From Bradyrhizobium yuanmingense (GTDB taxonomy: Bacteria > Pseudomonadota > Alphaproteobacteria > Rhizobiales > Xanthobacteraceae): a stretch of 64,000 bases of DNA. Within the stretch, counting starts at the first letter, position 1; each line of letters starts with the position of its first letter. The notes beneath the pieces are model-generated. The model searched no databases. It was not told the DNA's origin and saw nothing but the letters and a program-made list of their open reading frames with translations. Below, piece by piece: positions 55,130 through 63,946 of the stretch. The stretch covers positions 310,001-374,000 of the forward strand of contig NZ_FMAE01000002.1 of NCBI RefSeq assembly GCF_900094575.1, in the 5' to 3' direction. A program made the position numbers and the translations under genes.

Positions 55130-55522
55130 ATGCGCAAGATCATTCTGATTGCCGCCATGCTGCTGGCTTCGGCCTCCGCCCAGGCAGGCGGCTCCCGCGG
55201 TCTGTCGCTGGCGGCGGCAGGCGAACAGACCTCCACTCCGCAAACCACGACATCGGCGAGCACCGTGACGGCGCAGGTGAGCGAAGCCGCGCCGGCCACC
55301 GAGGTTCAGAAATATCATGATCGTCCGCCGGCGGTGTCGCTCTCCGCGCCGACAGTGGCGACCACTCCGACCGTCACCACACCGGCGACGGCCTCCGCGC
55401 CGGTCACGACGCCCAAGCCCGCCGCCAAGACCACGGCAAAGGCGGACAAGCCGAAGCCCAAGCGCAGCTGGACCGAGCGCCGCATCATCAGCGAGCTGCA
55501 TCGCCACGGCATCTATTGGTGA
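55130..55522 (+). CDS. Small secreted Thr/Ala/Pro-rich protein
   Basis: Predicted exported protein of 130 residues with a signal peptide (KIILIAAMLLASASAQA). The mature part is a low-complexity Thr/Ala/Pro/Val stretch, then a basic Lys-rich segment and a conserved-looking tail WTERRIISELHRHGIYW. No family is recognised. ATG 55130 follows GGGGAGAC. The disordered middle plus basic end would suit cell-wall or polymer association, but that is speculative. Confidence 0.7.
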   Translation: MRKIILIAAMLLASASAQAGGSRGLSLAAAGEQTSTPQTTTSASTVTAQVSEAAPATEVQKYHDRPPAVSLSAPTVATTPTVTTPATASAPVTTPKPAAKTTAKADKPKPKRSWTERRIISELHRHGIYW

Positions 55523-55548
55523 GGCGCCGACCTGTACCCTGATCTCGC

Positions 55549-55633
55549 CGTCATGCCCGGGCTTGACCCGGGCATCCACGTCGTCGCGCCTGATCCTAAA
55601 ACGTGGATGGCCGGGACAAGCCCGGCCATGACG
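55549..55633. repeat. Dispersed palindrome, CGTCATGCCCGGGC family (copy 1)
   Basis: Inverted ends CGTCATGCCCGGGCTTG and CAAGCCCGGCCATGACG with an ATCCACG/CGTGGAT inner arm. Copy 2 is at 63876-63946. Confidence 0.75.
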
Positions 55634-55654
55634 CAAGAGTTTTGGATTTGGCGC

Positions 55655-56710
55655 TTATTGCGAGATCGTTTGCACGACGCTCGCGATCGGACGGGAGTTC
55701 GTGCCTGCGGTCGGCACCTTCATGTCCTTCATCAGCGCCTCGTCATATTCCGGCAGCGTCTGGAGGCTCGTCTTGGCCTTCATCTGCACGACCCTGTAAC
55801 CGCCGGCCTTCAGCCGCGCGAGCAGCGTCGGCAGGGCGAGGCCCGTGTTCTTCTGGAAGTCGTGCATCAGGATGATGCCCTTGCCGAGCTTGTCCAGCCT
55901 CGTCATCACGGTCTCGACGATCTTCTCCGGCGTCGCGCCCTTCCTGAAGTCGAAGGAGTCGATTTCGGTCGAGAACATCGCGACGTTGCGGGTGCCGAAA
56001 TAGCTCACCATCGCGGGATTGTGCTGAAGCTGCGGAAAGCGGAAGAACGGCGCCGGGTTGGTGCCGAGCGCGAATTTCACTGCGCTGAAGCCCTTCTCAA
56101 CCTCGTCCTTGACCTGCTGCTCGGTCAACTTCTTGCTGTTCAGATTGACATGCGACCAGGTGTGCGTGCCCACCGTGTGGCCCTGGGCCAGCACCTGCTT
56201 CAGGATCTCCGGATGGTAGGTCGCGTGCTTGCCGACCGAGAAGAACAGGCCCTTGGTGCATTCGTCCGCGAGCGCCTTCAGCACCGTGGGCGTGTTGACC
56301 GGCCACGGACCGTCGTCGAAGGTCAGCACGACCTCCTTCTCGGTCAGGAAGTCGAACTGCTTGAAATGCTCGAAGCCGAAGCCGGGGCCGCCCGTCGTGT
56401 CGATCTCGACGACGCGGGACACACCCAGCGCGTTCGGATTGGCGCAGGCCTGCTTCGGCTGCATCGGCATGAGCGGCGCTGGCGCAGGTGCCGGCGCGGC
56501 TGCGGCCGGCTTGGCCGCGACGGCCGCGGTGGTCTCGACGTCGTCCTTGGCGGCGAGCTTCGCCTGTGCCGGCAATGGGTCGGCGGCACGGGCGGCAACT
56601 GTCTTGGGAGCGCCCTGGTCGGCGCGCGCGGAATAATAAAACCAACCGCCGGCGGCGATCACGACCGCCGCAACTACACTGGCCAGCATCAGGCCCAACG
56701 CATTACGCAT
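55655..56710 (-). CDS. Polysaccharide deacetylase (NodB homology)
   Basis: Membrane-anchored protein of 351 residues. One N-terminal transmembrane helix (LGLMLASVVAAVVIAAGGWFYY) and a Pro/Ala/Lys linker precede the NodB domain (about 130-320). Catalytic features: TFDDGPWPVN, the metal histidines in HTWSHVNLNS, FFRFPQLQHN and LMHDFQ. It probably removes acetyl groups from GlcNAc-type polymers in the periplasm, perhaps exopolysaccharide or peptidoglycan. ATG 56710 is chosen; an upstream start adds five residues. Confidence 0.92.
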   Translation of the reverse strand: MRNALGLMLASVVAAVVIAAGGWFYYSARADQGAPKTVAARAADPLPAQAKLAAKDDVETTAAVAAKPAAAAPAPAPAPLMPMQPKQACANPNALGVSRVVEIDTTGGPGFGFEHFKQFDFLTEKEVVLTFDDGPWPVNTPTVLKALADECTKGLFFSVGKHATYHPEILKQVLAQGHTVGTHTWSHVNLNSKKLTEQQVKDEVEKGFSAVKFALGTNPAPFFRFPQLQHNPAMVSYFGTRNVAMFSTEIDSFDFRKGATPEKIVETVMTRLDKLGKGIILMHDFQKNTGLALPTLLARLKAGGYRVVQMKAKTSLQTLPEYDEALMKDMKVPTAGTNSRPIASVVQTISQ

Positions 56711-56962
56711 CGTTACTCTTTCCAATTACGCAACCAAACCGGCGGAATTTCCCGCGCGACGAGCCATTAATGCGAAGTAAGAGTTAACGTGACACCAACA
56801 CGACAGCGGTTGCGAAGGAATTTCAGTGGGCTGCGTCTGAGTGACTGAGATCACAGAGGACGGGTCTCCCGTGAGCGTCATCACAGTGGAAACGGTTTTG
56901 CCGGAGCATCGTAGCTCCCATCGACAACGGGCCCGCTGTGGCGGCGCCAACGGGAGCTTCAA

Positions 56963-57256
56963 ATGACCAAGTCGTTTACCGGCAAGATCCGCGACGCCAG
57001 CCTGGCCCTGGGCTTTGCCGCGATCGTCTCCATCGCTTCGACGGGCGCGAGCTTCGCCTTCTCGGCCGAGGCGCAGCAGATGTGCACGGGCGATGCCTTC
57101 CGTCTTTGCTCGGCGGAGATCCCCAATATCCCGAAGATCACCGCGTGCATGATCAAGCATCGCTCGGACCTCAGCGCCGGATGCCGCGCGGTGATGGACA
57201 AGACCCTCGCCAAGGGCGCCTCGCGCAAGGTCGCTGACGCTCAGGACACACAGTAA
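56963..57256 (+). CDS. Secreted Cys-rich repeat protein 1 (GLG1-like motif)
   Basis: Exported protein of 97 residues. A signal peptide-like region (LALGFAAIVSIASTGASFAFSAEA) is followed by a single four-Cys motif: CTGDAFRLCSAE...ACMIKHRSDLSAGCRAVMD. The pattern C-x3-D-x2-R-x-C ... C-x6-L-x3-C matches the Cys-rich GLG1/FGFR repeat (PF00839). Such small proteins occur in alphaproteobacteria with no known role. A GGAGC site precedes ATG 56963. Confidence 0.8.
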   Translation: MTKSFTGKIRDASLALGFAAIVSIASTGASFAFSAEAQQMCTGDAFRLCSAEIPNIPKITACMIKHRSDLSAGCRAVMDKTLAKGASRKVADAQDTQ

Positions 57257-57409
57257 CCAAGACGCTGCAGCTCCCCTCGTCATGTCCCCTGGCATGAAGC
57301 CGGGGTGATGGCGGCGGCGCGCTGCAGCTAGTCAACAAAGCCGTTGCAGGTGCGGGATCGTCGCACTAGCTTCGCCCGCACGTCTTTCCGGGTAAGAGGC
57401 AATTGCGCG

Positions 57410-57625
57410 ATGACCAGACTGCTTTTCGTTATTTCCTTGCTCCTGTGCGCATCGAGCGCCTCCGCGCAACAGCAGCCCGGCCATGATGCCTGCGCGCGCG
57501 ACGTCACGCGCTTCTGCCGTCCCGTAATGGACAATGGCGACGGTGCCGTGCTGGCCTGCCTGAAGCAGAACCGCACCAAGCTGAGCAAGGCCTGCGACAA
57601 GGTGCTGACCCAGCACGGGCAGTGA
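57410..57625 (+). CDS. Secreted Cys-rich repeat protein 2 (GLG1-like motif)
   Basis: Exported protein of 71 residues, paralogous to the gene at 56963. Signal peptide RLLFVISLLLCASSASA precedes CARDVTRFCRPVMDNGDGAVLACLKQNRTKLSKACDKVL, which has the same four-Cys spacing pattern. An adjacent same-strand pair separated by about 150 bp suggests tandem duplication. ATG 57410 starts the signal peptide; a longer upstream frame lacks support. Confidence 0.8.
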   Translation: MTRLLFVISLLLCASSASAQQQPGHDACARDVTRFCRPVMDNGDGAVLACLKQNRTKLSKACDKVLTQHGQ

Positions 57626-57626
57626 T

Positions 57627-57753
57627 CGTCATTCCGGGGCGCGCGAAGCGCGAACTATGGTGCGCAACTGCGCACCTGAGAATCCATCGCGCGACCAACT
57701 CCTGCGATAAATGGATTCCGGGTTCGCACCTTACGGCGCGCCCCGGAATGACG
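57627..57753. repeat. Dispersed palindrome, TCATTCCGGGGCGC family
   Basis: Long copy with inverted ends CGTCATTCCGGGGCGCGC and GCGCGCCCCGGAATGACG and an inner GATAAATGGATTCC / GAGAATCCATCG arm, between the Cys-rich gene and the convergent MFS exporter gene. Confidence 0.8.
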
Positions 57754-57759
57754 AGAGGC

Positions 57760-59448
57760 CTACGTACTGCTTCCCGCCGCGGTCGCGACCACCGGCAGCA
57801 CCTCGCTGTTGGCGCGGTCCGGCGTGTCGTCCTTCCAGCGCACCGAACCGAAGGGGCGCTCCAGCATGCGGCGGATTCGCACCGGCTCGGGACCGATGTG
57901 GAAATCGATCGCCTGCTGATGCAGCGCGCGTTCGGACTGGGTCGCACGGTTGCGCTGACGCAAATAGTCGAGCCAGGTCGGGCAGTGATAGCGCTCGGTC
58001 CACAGCTCGGGGTCGGCGATGTCGCGCGCGATCGACCAGCCATAGGCGCCGTTGCGCTGGCGGGAGAGCTGCACGTCCTGCATCACATTGTGGAACGCGC
58101 GCGCATTCTCTTGCGCAACCCGATATTCGATCTCGACCACGAGGGGCCCGCTGCGCCCTGTCAGCGACAGCCTCACCTCGGGATCGGCCAGCATGTCCGC
58201 ATCCTCGTTGCGGGCGCCGACACGCGGCATCGTGAGCCAGATGCCGAGCAGCGGCGAGATCAGCATCAGGCCGGCCGAGGTCAGCAATGCGATCTCGACG
58301 CCGGCATAGTCGGTGAGATGGCCCCAGCCCCAGGCGCCGATCGCGATGCCCCCGGCGATCGCGGCCTGGAAGGCTGCGAGCGAGCGACCGGCGACCCAGC
58401 GCGGGGCCGAGAGCTGCACGCCGATATTGAACAGCGCGATCGCCGCCATCCAGACTGCGCCGCCTAGCACCAGCGCGGCCGCCGTCAGCACCGGCTCCGT
58501 GCTCAAAGCGAGGGCGGCCATGGTGAAGGCCATCGTGATGGTGCAGGCGCGGATCGCGGCCTCGCCGCTCATGCGCTTGCGCAATTCGTGGATGTTGAGC
58601 GCGCCGATCACCGCGCCCATGCCGAAGGCGCCGAGCATGATGCCATACATCTGCGCGCCGCCATGCAGGAGGTCGCGCGCGACCAGCGGCATCAGCGCCA
58701 TCACCGCGCCGCCGATCAGGCCCATCACCAGCGTGCGCAACAGCACGATCTTGATCGGCGGCGAATTGGTGATGTAGCGCACGCCCGAGACCATGGCGCG
58801 GTTGAGCTTTTCCCGCGGCAGGCGCGACGGCTCGGTGCTGCGGCGCCAGAGCAGCAGCACCACCAGCAGCGGCAGATAGAGGATCGCGTTGCAGGCAAAC
58901 GCGGCCACCGCCCCAAGCGCAGCGACGATGACGCCGCCGACCGCGGGGCCGAAGCTGCGTGCGATGTTGTAGCTGATGCCGTTCAGCGCCACCGCGGACG
59001 CCAATGCCTCGGGCGGCACTTGTTCGCTGACCGAGGACTGCCAGGCCGGACCGAACAGCGCATTGCCGCTGCCGACGATGAAGCAGAAGGCGAGCAGCAA
59101 TTCCGGAGTGATCAGGTTGAAGCCGGCCAGCACGGTGAGCACGCTCGCGCCGATCAGCGCGATCGACAGCGAAATCACACTGACGATGCGGCGGTCATAC
59201 ATGTCGGCGATGGCGCCGGCCGGCATCGAGATCAGCATGATCGGCAGCATGAGCGCGGTCTGCACCAGGGCCACCTTGTCTGCCGAGGCCGCCATCTGCG
59301 TCATCGCCCAGGCCGCACCCACGCCCTGGATTAGGAGGCCGAGATTGGAGAGCAGGCTGGCGAGCCAGATCCGCCGGAACACGGTGTACCGCAGGGGCGC
59401 AGTGATGCCGTCGGCGGCCAATTTCGGGCGGTTCGGCTGCTCGGTCAT
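57760..59448 (-). CDS. MFS_3 family exporter with C-terminal soluble domain
   Basis: Protein of 562 residues. Residues 20-420 hold about eleven or twelve transmembrane helices with the MFS_3 (EntS-like) signature RIWLASLLSNLGLLIQGVGAAWAM and ADMYDRRIVSVISL. The C-terminal 130 residues (PLVVEIEYRVAQENARAFHNVMQDVQLSRQRNG) form a soluble ferredoxin-like domain resembling antibiotic biosynthesis monooxygenases. Substrate unknown; EntS exports siderophores. ATG 59448 follows AAGGGGAT. Confidence 0.88.
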   Translation of the reverse strand: MTEQPNRPKLAADGITAPLRYTVFRRIWLASLLSNLGLLIQGVGAAWAMTQMAASADKVALVQTALMLPIMLISMPAGAIADMYDRRIVSVISLSIALIGASVLTVLAGFNLITPELLLAFCFIVGSGNALFGPAWQSSVSEQVPPEALASAVALNGISYNIARSFGPAVGGVIVAALGAVAAFACNAILYLPLLVVLLLWRRSTEPSRLPREKLNRAMVSGVRYITNSPPIKIVLLRTLVMGLIGGAVMALMPLVARDLLHGGAQMYGIMLGAFGMGAVIGALNIHELRKRMSGEAAIRACTITMAFTMAALALSTEPVLTAAALVLGGAVWMAAIALFNIGVQLSAPRWVAGRSLAAFQAAIAGGIAIGAWGWGHLTDYAGVEIALLTSAGLMLISPLLGIWLTMPRVGARNEDADMLADPEVRLSLTGRSGPLVVEIEYRVAQENARAFHNVMQDVQLSRQRNGAYGWSIARDIADPELWTERYHCPTWLDYLRQRNRATQSERALHQQAIDFHIGPEPVRIRRMLERPFGSVRWKDDTPDRANSEVLPVVATAAGSST

Positions 59449-59585
59449 ATCCCCTTCCATGTCGGATGGCAGAAGTGGTCGTGGTGATTCCGGCCAATTC
59501 AGTGATGCCCGCGAAAGTCCTTCGCTGTCCAGTGCTTAGGCCGGTATAAGCAGTGCAAAGAGCTAGGTTTGCCGGGGAGGAACAG

Positions 59586-60947
59586 ATGAAGCTGTCGCGA
59601 CGGACGATCTTGCAAGGGGCTGCGAGCGTGCCTTTCGCACTTGCGAGCTTGCGGACGGGCGCGCTGGCGCAGACCGCGCCCGCCACGGAGCTGCCGCCGA
59701 TTCTGTTCGTCCACGGCAATGGCGATTACGGCGCGCTCTGGATGACGACGCTTTGGCGGATGGAGTCCAACGGTATCGCGCGCGATCGCATGATGGCGAT
59801 CAATTTCACCGACCCGCTGGCGCGCAACGACGACAAGGTCGAGCAGGCGGGTCGCTCCTCGACCGAGGATCAGCGCCTCGAGCTCGCTGCCGCCATCACC
59901 GAGCTGAAGCGCCGCACCGGCGCAGCCCGCGTGGCGCTGGTCGGCAGCTCGCGCGGCGGCTACGCGATCCGTAACGTCATCAAGAACGGCGGCGCCGGTG
60001 ATGTCAGCCATGCGGTGCTGTGCGGTACGCCCAATCACGGTGTGTTCGCGACCGACGACCAGCCCAACAACGAATTCAACGGCCGCGGCACGTTCCTGCG
60101 CAGCTTGAACGAAGGCGAGAGCGAGGTGACGCCGGGCGTTGCCTTCCTCACGCTGCGCAGCGATGGCATGGACAAATTTGCGCAGAGCGACGGCCGATTC
60201 ATCGGCAAGCCCGGCACGCCGACCAATGTCACCGCCCAAGGGCCGGAGCTGAAGGGCGCCACCAATATGGTGCTTGGCGCGCTCGACCATCGCGAGGTGG
60301 CGTTTCACCCGCGCGCGTTCCGCGAGATTTACAAGTTCATCGCGGGGCGCGAACCTGCGCGCATCGCGATCGTGCCGGAGACCAGCGTGAGATTGAGCGG
60401 CCTCGTCACGGGTACGCCCGGCGGCGTGCCGACCAATCGTCCGGTCGCGGGTGCAATCGTCGATGTCTTCCGTGTCGATCCTGATACCGGGGAGCGCAAA
60501 GACGGTGCGCTGTACAGCTCGACAACAGGCTCAGATGGCCGTTGGGGGCCGGCGCAGGTCGATCCCGCCTGGTCGCTCGAATTCGTGCTGACCTCGCCGG
60601 ATGCGCCGACGACGCACATCTACCGCTCGCCCTTCCCGCGCTCGTCCGAGGTTGTGCATCTGCGGCCCGCGCGGCCGCTCGGGCCGGCCGACAAGGCCGC
60701 CGGCGCCGTCGTGATCATGTCGCGCCCGCGCGGCTATTTCGGCCTGCCGCGCGACGTGGTGCTGCTCGACGGCAAGGAGCCGGCCGACGTCAAGCCGGGC
60801 GTGCCCACGGATGCGGCAGCCACCCTGCGGCTTCCCGCCACCGAGGTTGGCCGTAACATCGTGGCCCAATTCGGCGAAGAACGGATTGTGGCACGCGCCT
60901 GGGCTGCGTCCGAGAACCGGATTGCCATCGCCGAGCTGACTTACTAG
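59586..60947 (+). CDS. Tat-exported alpha/beta hydrolase
   Basis: Secreted hydrolase of 453 residues. The N-terminus has a twin-arginine signal (LSRRTILQGAASVPFALASL). Residues 45-260 show the alpha/beta-hydrolase fold with ILFVHGNGDYGALW and the nucleophile elbow VGSSRGGYAIRN. The C-terminal half looks like a beta-rich domain (GAIVDVFRVDPDTGERKDGALYSSTTGSDGRWG) without a known match. Esterase or lipase activity is likely, substrate unknown. The P450 gene follows 35 nt downstream, so they may be an operon. Confidence 0.85.
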   Translation: MKLSRRTILQGAASVPFALASLRTGALAQTAPATELPPILFVHGNGDYGALWMTTLWRMESNGIARDRMMAINFTDPLARNDDKVEQAGRSSTEDQRLELAAAITELKRRTGAARVALVGSSRGGYAIRNVIKNGGAGDVSHAVLCGTPNHGVFATDDQPNNEFNGRGTFLRSLNEGESEVTPGVAFLTLRSDGMDKFAQSDGRFIGKPGTPTNVTAQGPELKGATNMVLGALDHREVAFHPRAFREIYKFIAGREPARIAIVPETSVRLSGLVTGTPGGVPTNRPVAGAIVDVFRVDPDTGERKDGALYSSTTGSDGRWGPAQVDPAWSLEFVLTSPDAPTTHIYRSPFPRSSEVVHLRPARPLGPADKAAGAVVIMSRPRGYFGLPRDVVLLDGKEPADVKPGVPTDAAATLRLPATEVGRNIVAQFGEERIVARAWAASENRIAIAELTY

Positions 60948-60982
60948 CTATTTACCTGCGTCCCACCTTGCGGGAGAGAGCC

Positions 60983-62353
60983 ATGAATATCGCCAGCGTG
61001 CGTCGGCCCATCACCCCTCCGGCTCCTCCGCGAGCGCCCGACGATATGTCGTTCTTCGGCCGGCTCGCGGTCATCAGGCAGAATATGATCGCGACCTGGG
61101 GTCAACGCGCCTACGAGGAAGAGGTCATTTCTGGCCGCTTCTTCTTCCGCAATAGCTTCATCCTGAACCAGCCGGACGCGATCCGGCACGTGCTGCTCAG
61201 CAATTACGAGAACTACACGCGCACGCCGGCCGGCATCCGCATGCTGCGCCCCGTTCTCGGCGACGGCCTTCTGATTGCGGAAGGTCATTCCTGGACGTTT
61301 CAGCGCCGCACGCTCGCCCCGGCCTTCACGCCGCGCGCGACCGCAAACCTCGTTCCGCACATGACGGCCGTGCTCGACGAAACCATCGCCAAGCTGGACG
61401 CGCAAACCGGTGAGCCGGTCGACCTGCGCGCGATCATGCAGCGCATGACGCTTGAGATCGCCGGTCGCACGATGTTCTCGTTCGGCATGGACCAGCACGG
61501 CGCAACCCTGCGCAACTTCATCATGGAATATGCCGCGCGGTTGGGGCGTCCGTACTTCCTCGACATGGTGCTGCCGGTGTCCTGGCCGAGCCCGATGGAT
61601 TTTGCCCGCGCCCGTTTCCGCAAGCGCTGGACCGAGTTCGTGGCCATGCTGATCGCCGAGCGGCGTAAGGCGGGCAAGAAGGACGGTGCGCCGCCGCGCG
61701 ATTTGTTCGATCTCATGGACGAGGCACGCGATCCCGAGACGGGCCAGGGCTTCTCCGACGAGCAGCTGGTCGACGAGGTCGCGACCATGATCCTCGCCGG
61801 TCATGAGACCACGGCGACGGCGCTGTTCTGGGCGCTCTACCTGCTCGCGCTCGATCCCGATACGCAGGAGGAGGTGGCGTCCGAGACCCGCGGCGAGCAT
61901 CTCGACAGCATGGCCGACATCGATCGCCAGAAATTCACCCGCGCGGTGATCGACGAAACCATGCGGCTCTATCCGCCGGCCTTCCTGGTCGCGCGTGCCG
62001 CGCGCGATAGGGACAATGCGGCGGGCGTCGAGATCGGCAAGGGCGACATCATCATGATCGCGCCCTGGCTCTTGCACCGGCACGAGAAGCTGTGGGATCA
62101 GCCGAACGCATTCATTCCAAAGCGCTTCATGTCGCAGGAGGCGCCGGACCGTTTTGCTTACCTGCCATTCGGTGCAGGTCCGCGCGTCTGCATCGGCGCA
62201 CCGTTTGCCCAAGCCGAATCCGTGCTGGCGCTGGCGCGGCTGATCGGAGCGTACCGAATCGAGCTTGCCGACCCCGCGACCCCCGTAATTCCGCTCGGCG
62301 TCGTCACCACCCAGCCGGACCATTCACCCCTGTTCCGCATCACGCGTCGGTGA
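60983..62353 (+). CDS. Cytochrome P450
   Basis: Heme monooxygenase of 456 residues. I-helix oxygen-binding motif AGHETTATA, K-helix ExxR (ETMR) and the heme loop FGAGPRVCIGAPFA (axial Cys403) are all intact. The stretch RTPAGIRMLRPVLGDGLLIAEG suggests a CYP with eukaryote-like or CYP1xx features. Substrate unknown. No ferredoxin or reductase gene lies next to it. ATG 60983 follows GGGAGAGAG. Likely co-transcribed with the hydrolase; the class III cyclase gene follows by 50 nt. Confidence 0.95.
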   Translation: MNIASVRRPITPPAPPRAPDDMSFFGRLAVIRQNMIATWGQRAYEEEVISGRFFFRNSFILNQPDAIRHVLLSNYENYTRTPAGIRMLRPVLGDGLLIAEGHSWTFQRRTLAPAFTPRATANLVPHMTAVLDETIAKLDAQTGEPVDLRAIMQRMTLEIAGRTMFSFGMDQHGATLRNFIMEYAARLGRPYFLDMVLPVSWPSPMDFARARFRKRWTEFVAMLIAERRKAGKKDGAPPRDLFDLMDEARDPETGQGFSDEQLVDEVATMILAGHETTATALFWALYLLALDPDTQEEVASETRGEHLDSMADIDRQKFTRAVIDETMRLYPPAFLVARAARDRDNAAGVEIGKGDIIMIAPWLLHRHEKLWDQPNAFIPKRFMSQEAPDRFAYLPFGAGPRVCIGAPFAQAESVLALARLIGAYRIELADPATPVIPLGVVTTQPDHSPLFRITRR

Positions 62354-62403
62354 CAGGCTCGCGTCTGGCCGCTGGCGTGATCCAGCCTACATAGAGTTTC
62401 GCC

Positions 62404-63813
62404 ATGAGCGACATCCAGGCCCAGTTCTCCGTTCTGAAGCAGACCGCCGATTCCGTTGTGGTGGAGGCCATCGCGCAGCTGATCGCCAACGGTCATGATC
62501 GCGATCTCAACCGGATCAATGCGCTGGATTTTGCCGACCGGACCGGGCTCGACCAGGAGAAGGTCATTTCCGGCTTCCTGCACGCCTCGCGGCTCGGCCT
62601 GTTCGACATGAGCTGGAACGTGCTGTGTCCCGGCTGCGGAGGCGTGCTGGGCGCGCACGCCACACTGAAGTCGTTGAAGCACGACGACTACAATTGCGCG
62701 CTTTGCGCCGCCGGATACGAGGCCTCCGTCGACGAGATGGTCGAAGTGGCCTTCACCGTCAGCCCGCGGGTCCGCCGCATCGGTGCTCATGATCCCGACA
62801 CGTTGCCGATCTGGGAGTATGTGCGGCAGATGTTCTGGAGCTCAGGCGTCGACATCAACGACGAATCCTTTTCCCGCCTGATCAACCAGGTAACGCTCGA
62901 AGCCCTCGAATTGCCCGCCGGCGAGAAGGCGATCCTCTCACTCAATCTGCCGAGCCAGTTCATCATCGTGTTCGAGCCGGTCACCCATTCCGCCCATTTC
63001 CTGGACGTTCAGGGTGAGCCGACCAGCGAGCGTCAGCAGCTGTCGATCATGTTCAACAAGCTGGAGGCGCCGACGGGGACCACCGTGATGCGCCCCGGAC
63101 CGTTGCGTCTCATGCTCGAGAACCAATCGGACAGTCGCGTATTGCCCTCGGTCTGGATTGCCGACCACGCGTTGCACGAGATGATCGGCAAGCGCAAGCC
63201 GATCCTGACCGCCAAGCGCATGCTGTCCAACCAGACGTTCCGCGACGTCTTCAAGGCCGACAACCTCAATGTCGACCAGCGACTGAAGATCACGTCCCTG
63301 ACGTTCCTGTTCACCGACCTGAAGGGTTCGACGGCGCTGTATGAGCGGGTCGGCGACCTCAATGCTTTCGATCTCGTGCGAGCGCATTTTCGCGCGCTGC
63401 TGGAGATCATCGCCGCCGAGAAGGGTGCGGTCGTGAAGACGATCGGCGATGCCGTGATGGCGACCTTCGTCAGGCCCGAGCACGCGATCACCGCGGGACT
63501 GCGCATGCGCGCCGCGATGGACGAATTGAACAAGCAGCGCGGCGCCAACGACCTCATTCTCAAGATCGGGATCCACGAAGGCCCCTGCCTCGCAGTCATG
63601 CTCAACGAGCGGCAGGATTATTTCGGCCAGACCGTCAACATCGCCGCCCGCGTGCAGAGCCTGTCGACCGCGCAGGAGATCCACATCACCGGCCCGGTGC
63701 TGGACGCTCCCGCAGTCGCCGAGGTGCTCAAGCAGCGCGCCATCAAGCCGATCCAGAAGCAGGCCGCGCTCCGTGGCATCGCCGACAAGATGGTGGTGTA
63801 CGAGATACCGTGA
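62404..63813 (+). CDS. Class III cyclase with N-terminal DUF5939-like, zinc-ribbon region
   Basis: Protein of 469 residues. Residues 1-270 look like DUF5939 found upstream of cyclase domains; a zinc ribbon is visible (CPGCGG about residue 74, CALCAAGY about 98). The cyclase domain begins near 300: metal Asp in FLFTDLKGSTALYERVGD, second Asp and substrate Lys in VVKTIGDAVMATF, then QDYFGQTVNIAARVQ with the base-contacting Asp and the Asn/Arg pair. cAMP production is likely. It may sense metal or redox through the ribbon, but that is inference. Confidence 0.9.
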   Translation: MSDIQAQFSVLKQTADSVVVEAIAQLIANGHDRDLNRINALDFADRTGLDQEKVISGFLHASRLGLFDMSWNVLCPGCGGVLGAHATLKSLKHDDYNCALCAAGYEASVDEMVEVAFTVSPRVRRIGAHDPDTLPIWEYVRQMFWSSGVDINDESFSRLINQVTLEALELPAGEKAILSLNLPSQFIIVFEPVTHSAHFLDVQGEPTSERQQLSIMFNKLEAPTGTTVMRPGPLRLMLENQSDSRVLPSVWIADHALHEMIGKRKPILTAKRMLSNQTFRDVFKADNLNVDQRLKITSLTFLFTDLKGSTALYERVGDLNAFDLVRAHFRALLEIIAAEKGAVVKTIGDAVMATFVRPEHAITAGLRMRAAMDELNKQRGANDLILKIGIHEGPCLAVMLNERQDYFGQTVNIAARVQSLSTAQEIHITGPVLDAPAVAEVLKQRAIKPIQKQAALRGIADKMVVYEIP

Positions 63814-63875
63814 GCTTGTGGGCTGCGCCGCAGTCTCTAGCTCCGTGGGAAACAAAAGCGCTTTACATCCTTCAC

Positions 63876-63946
63876 CGTCATGCCCGGGCATGAATGTCCT
63901 TCCTCGCGGTGACGCTTTGATGGCCGGGTCAAGCCCGGCCATCACG
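63876..63946. repeat. Dispersed palindrome, CGTCATGCCCGGGC family (copy 2)
   Basis: Related to 55549-55633: starts CGTCATGCCCGGGCATG and ends with CAAGCCCGGCCATCACGG. Intergenic. No gene is seen in the rest of the final 187 bases. Confidence 0.7.
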
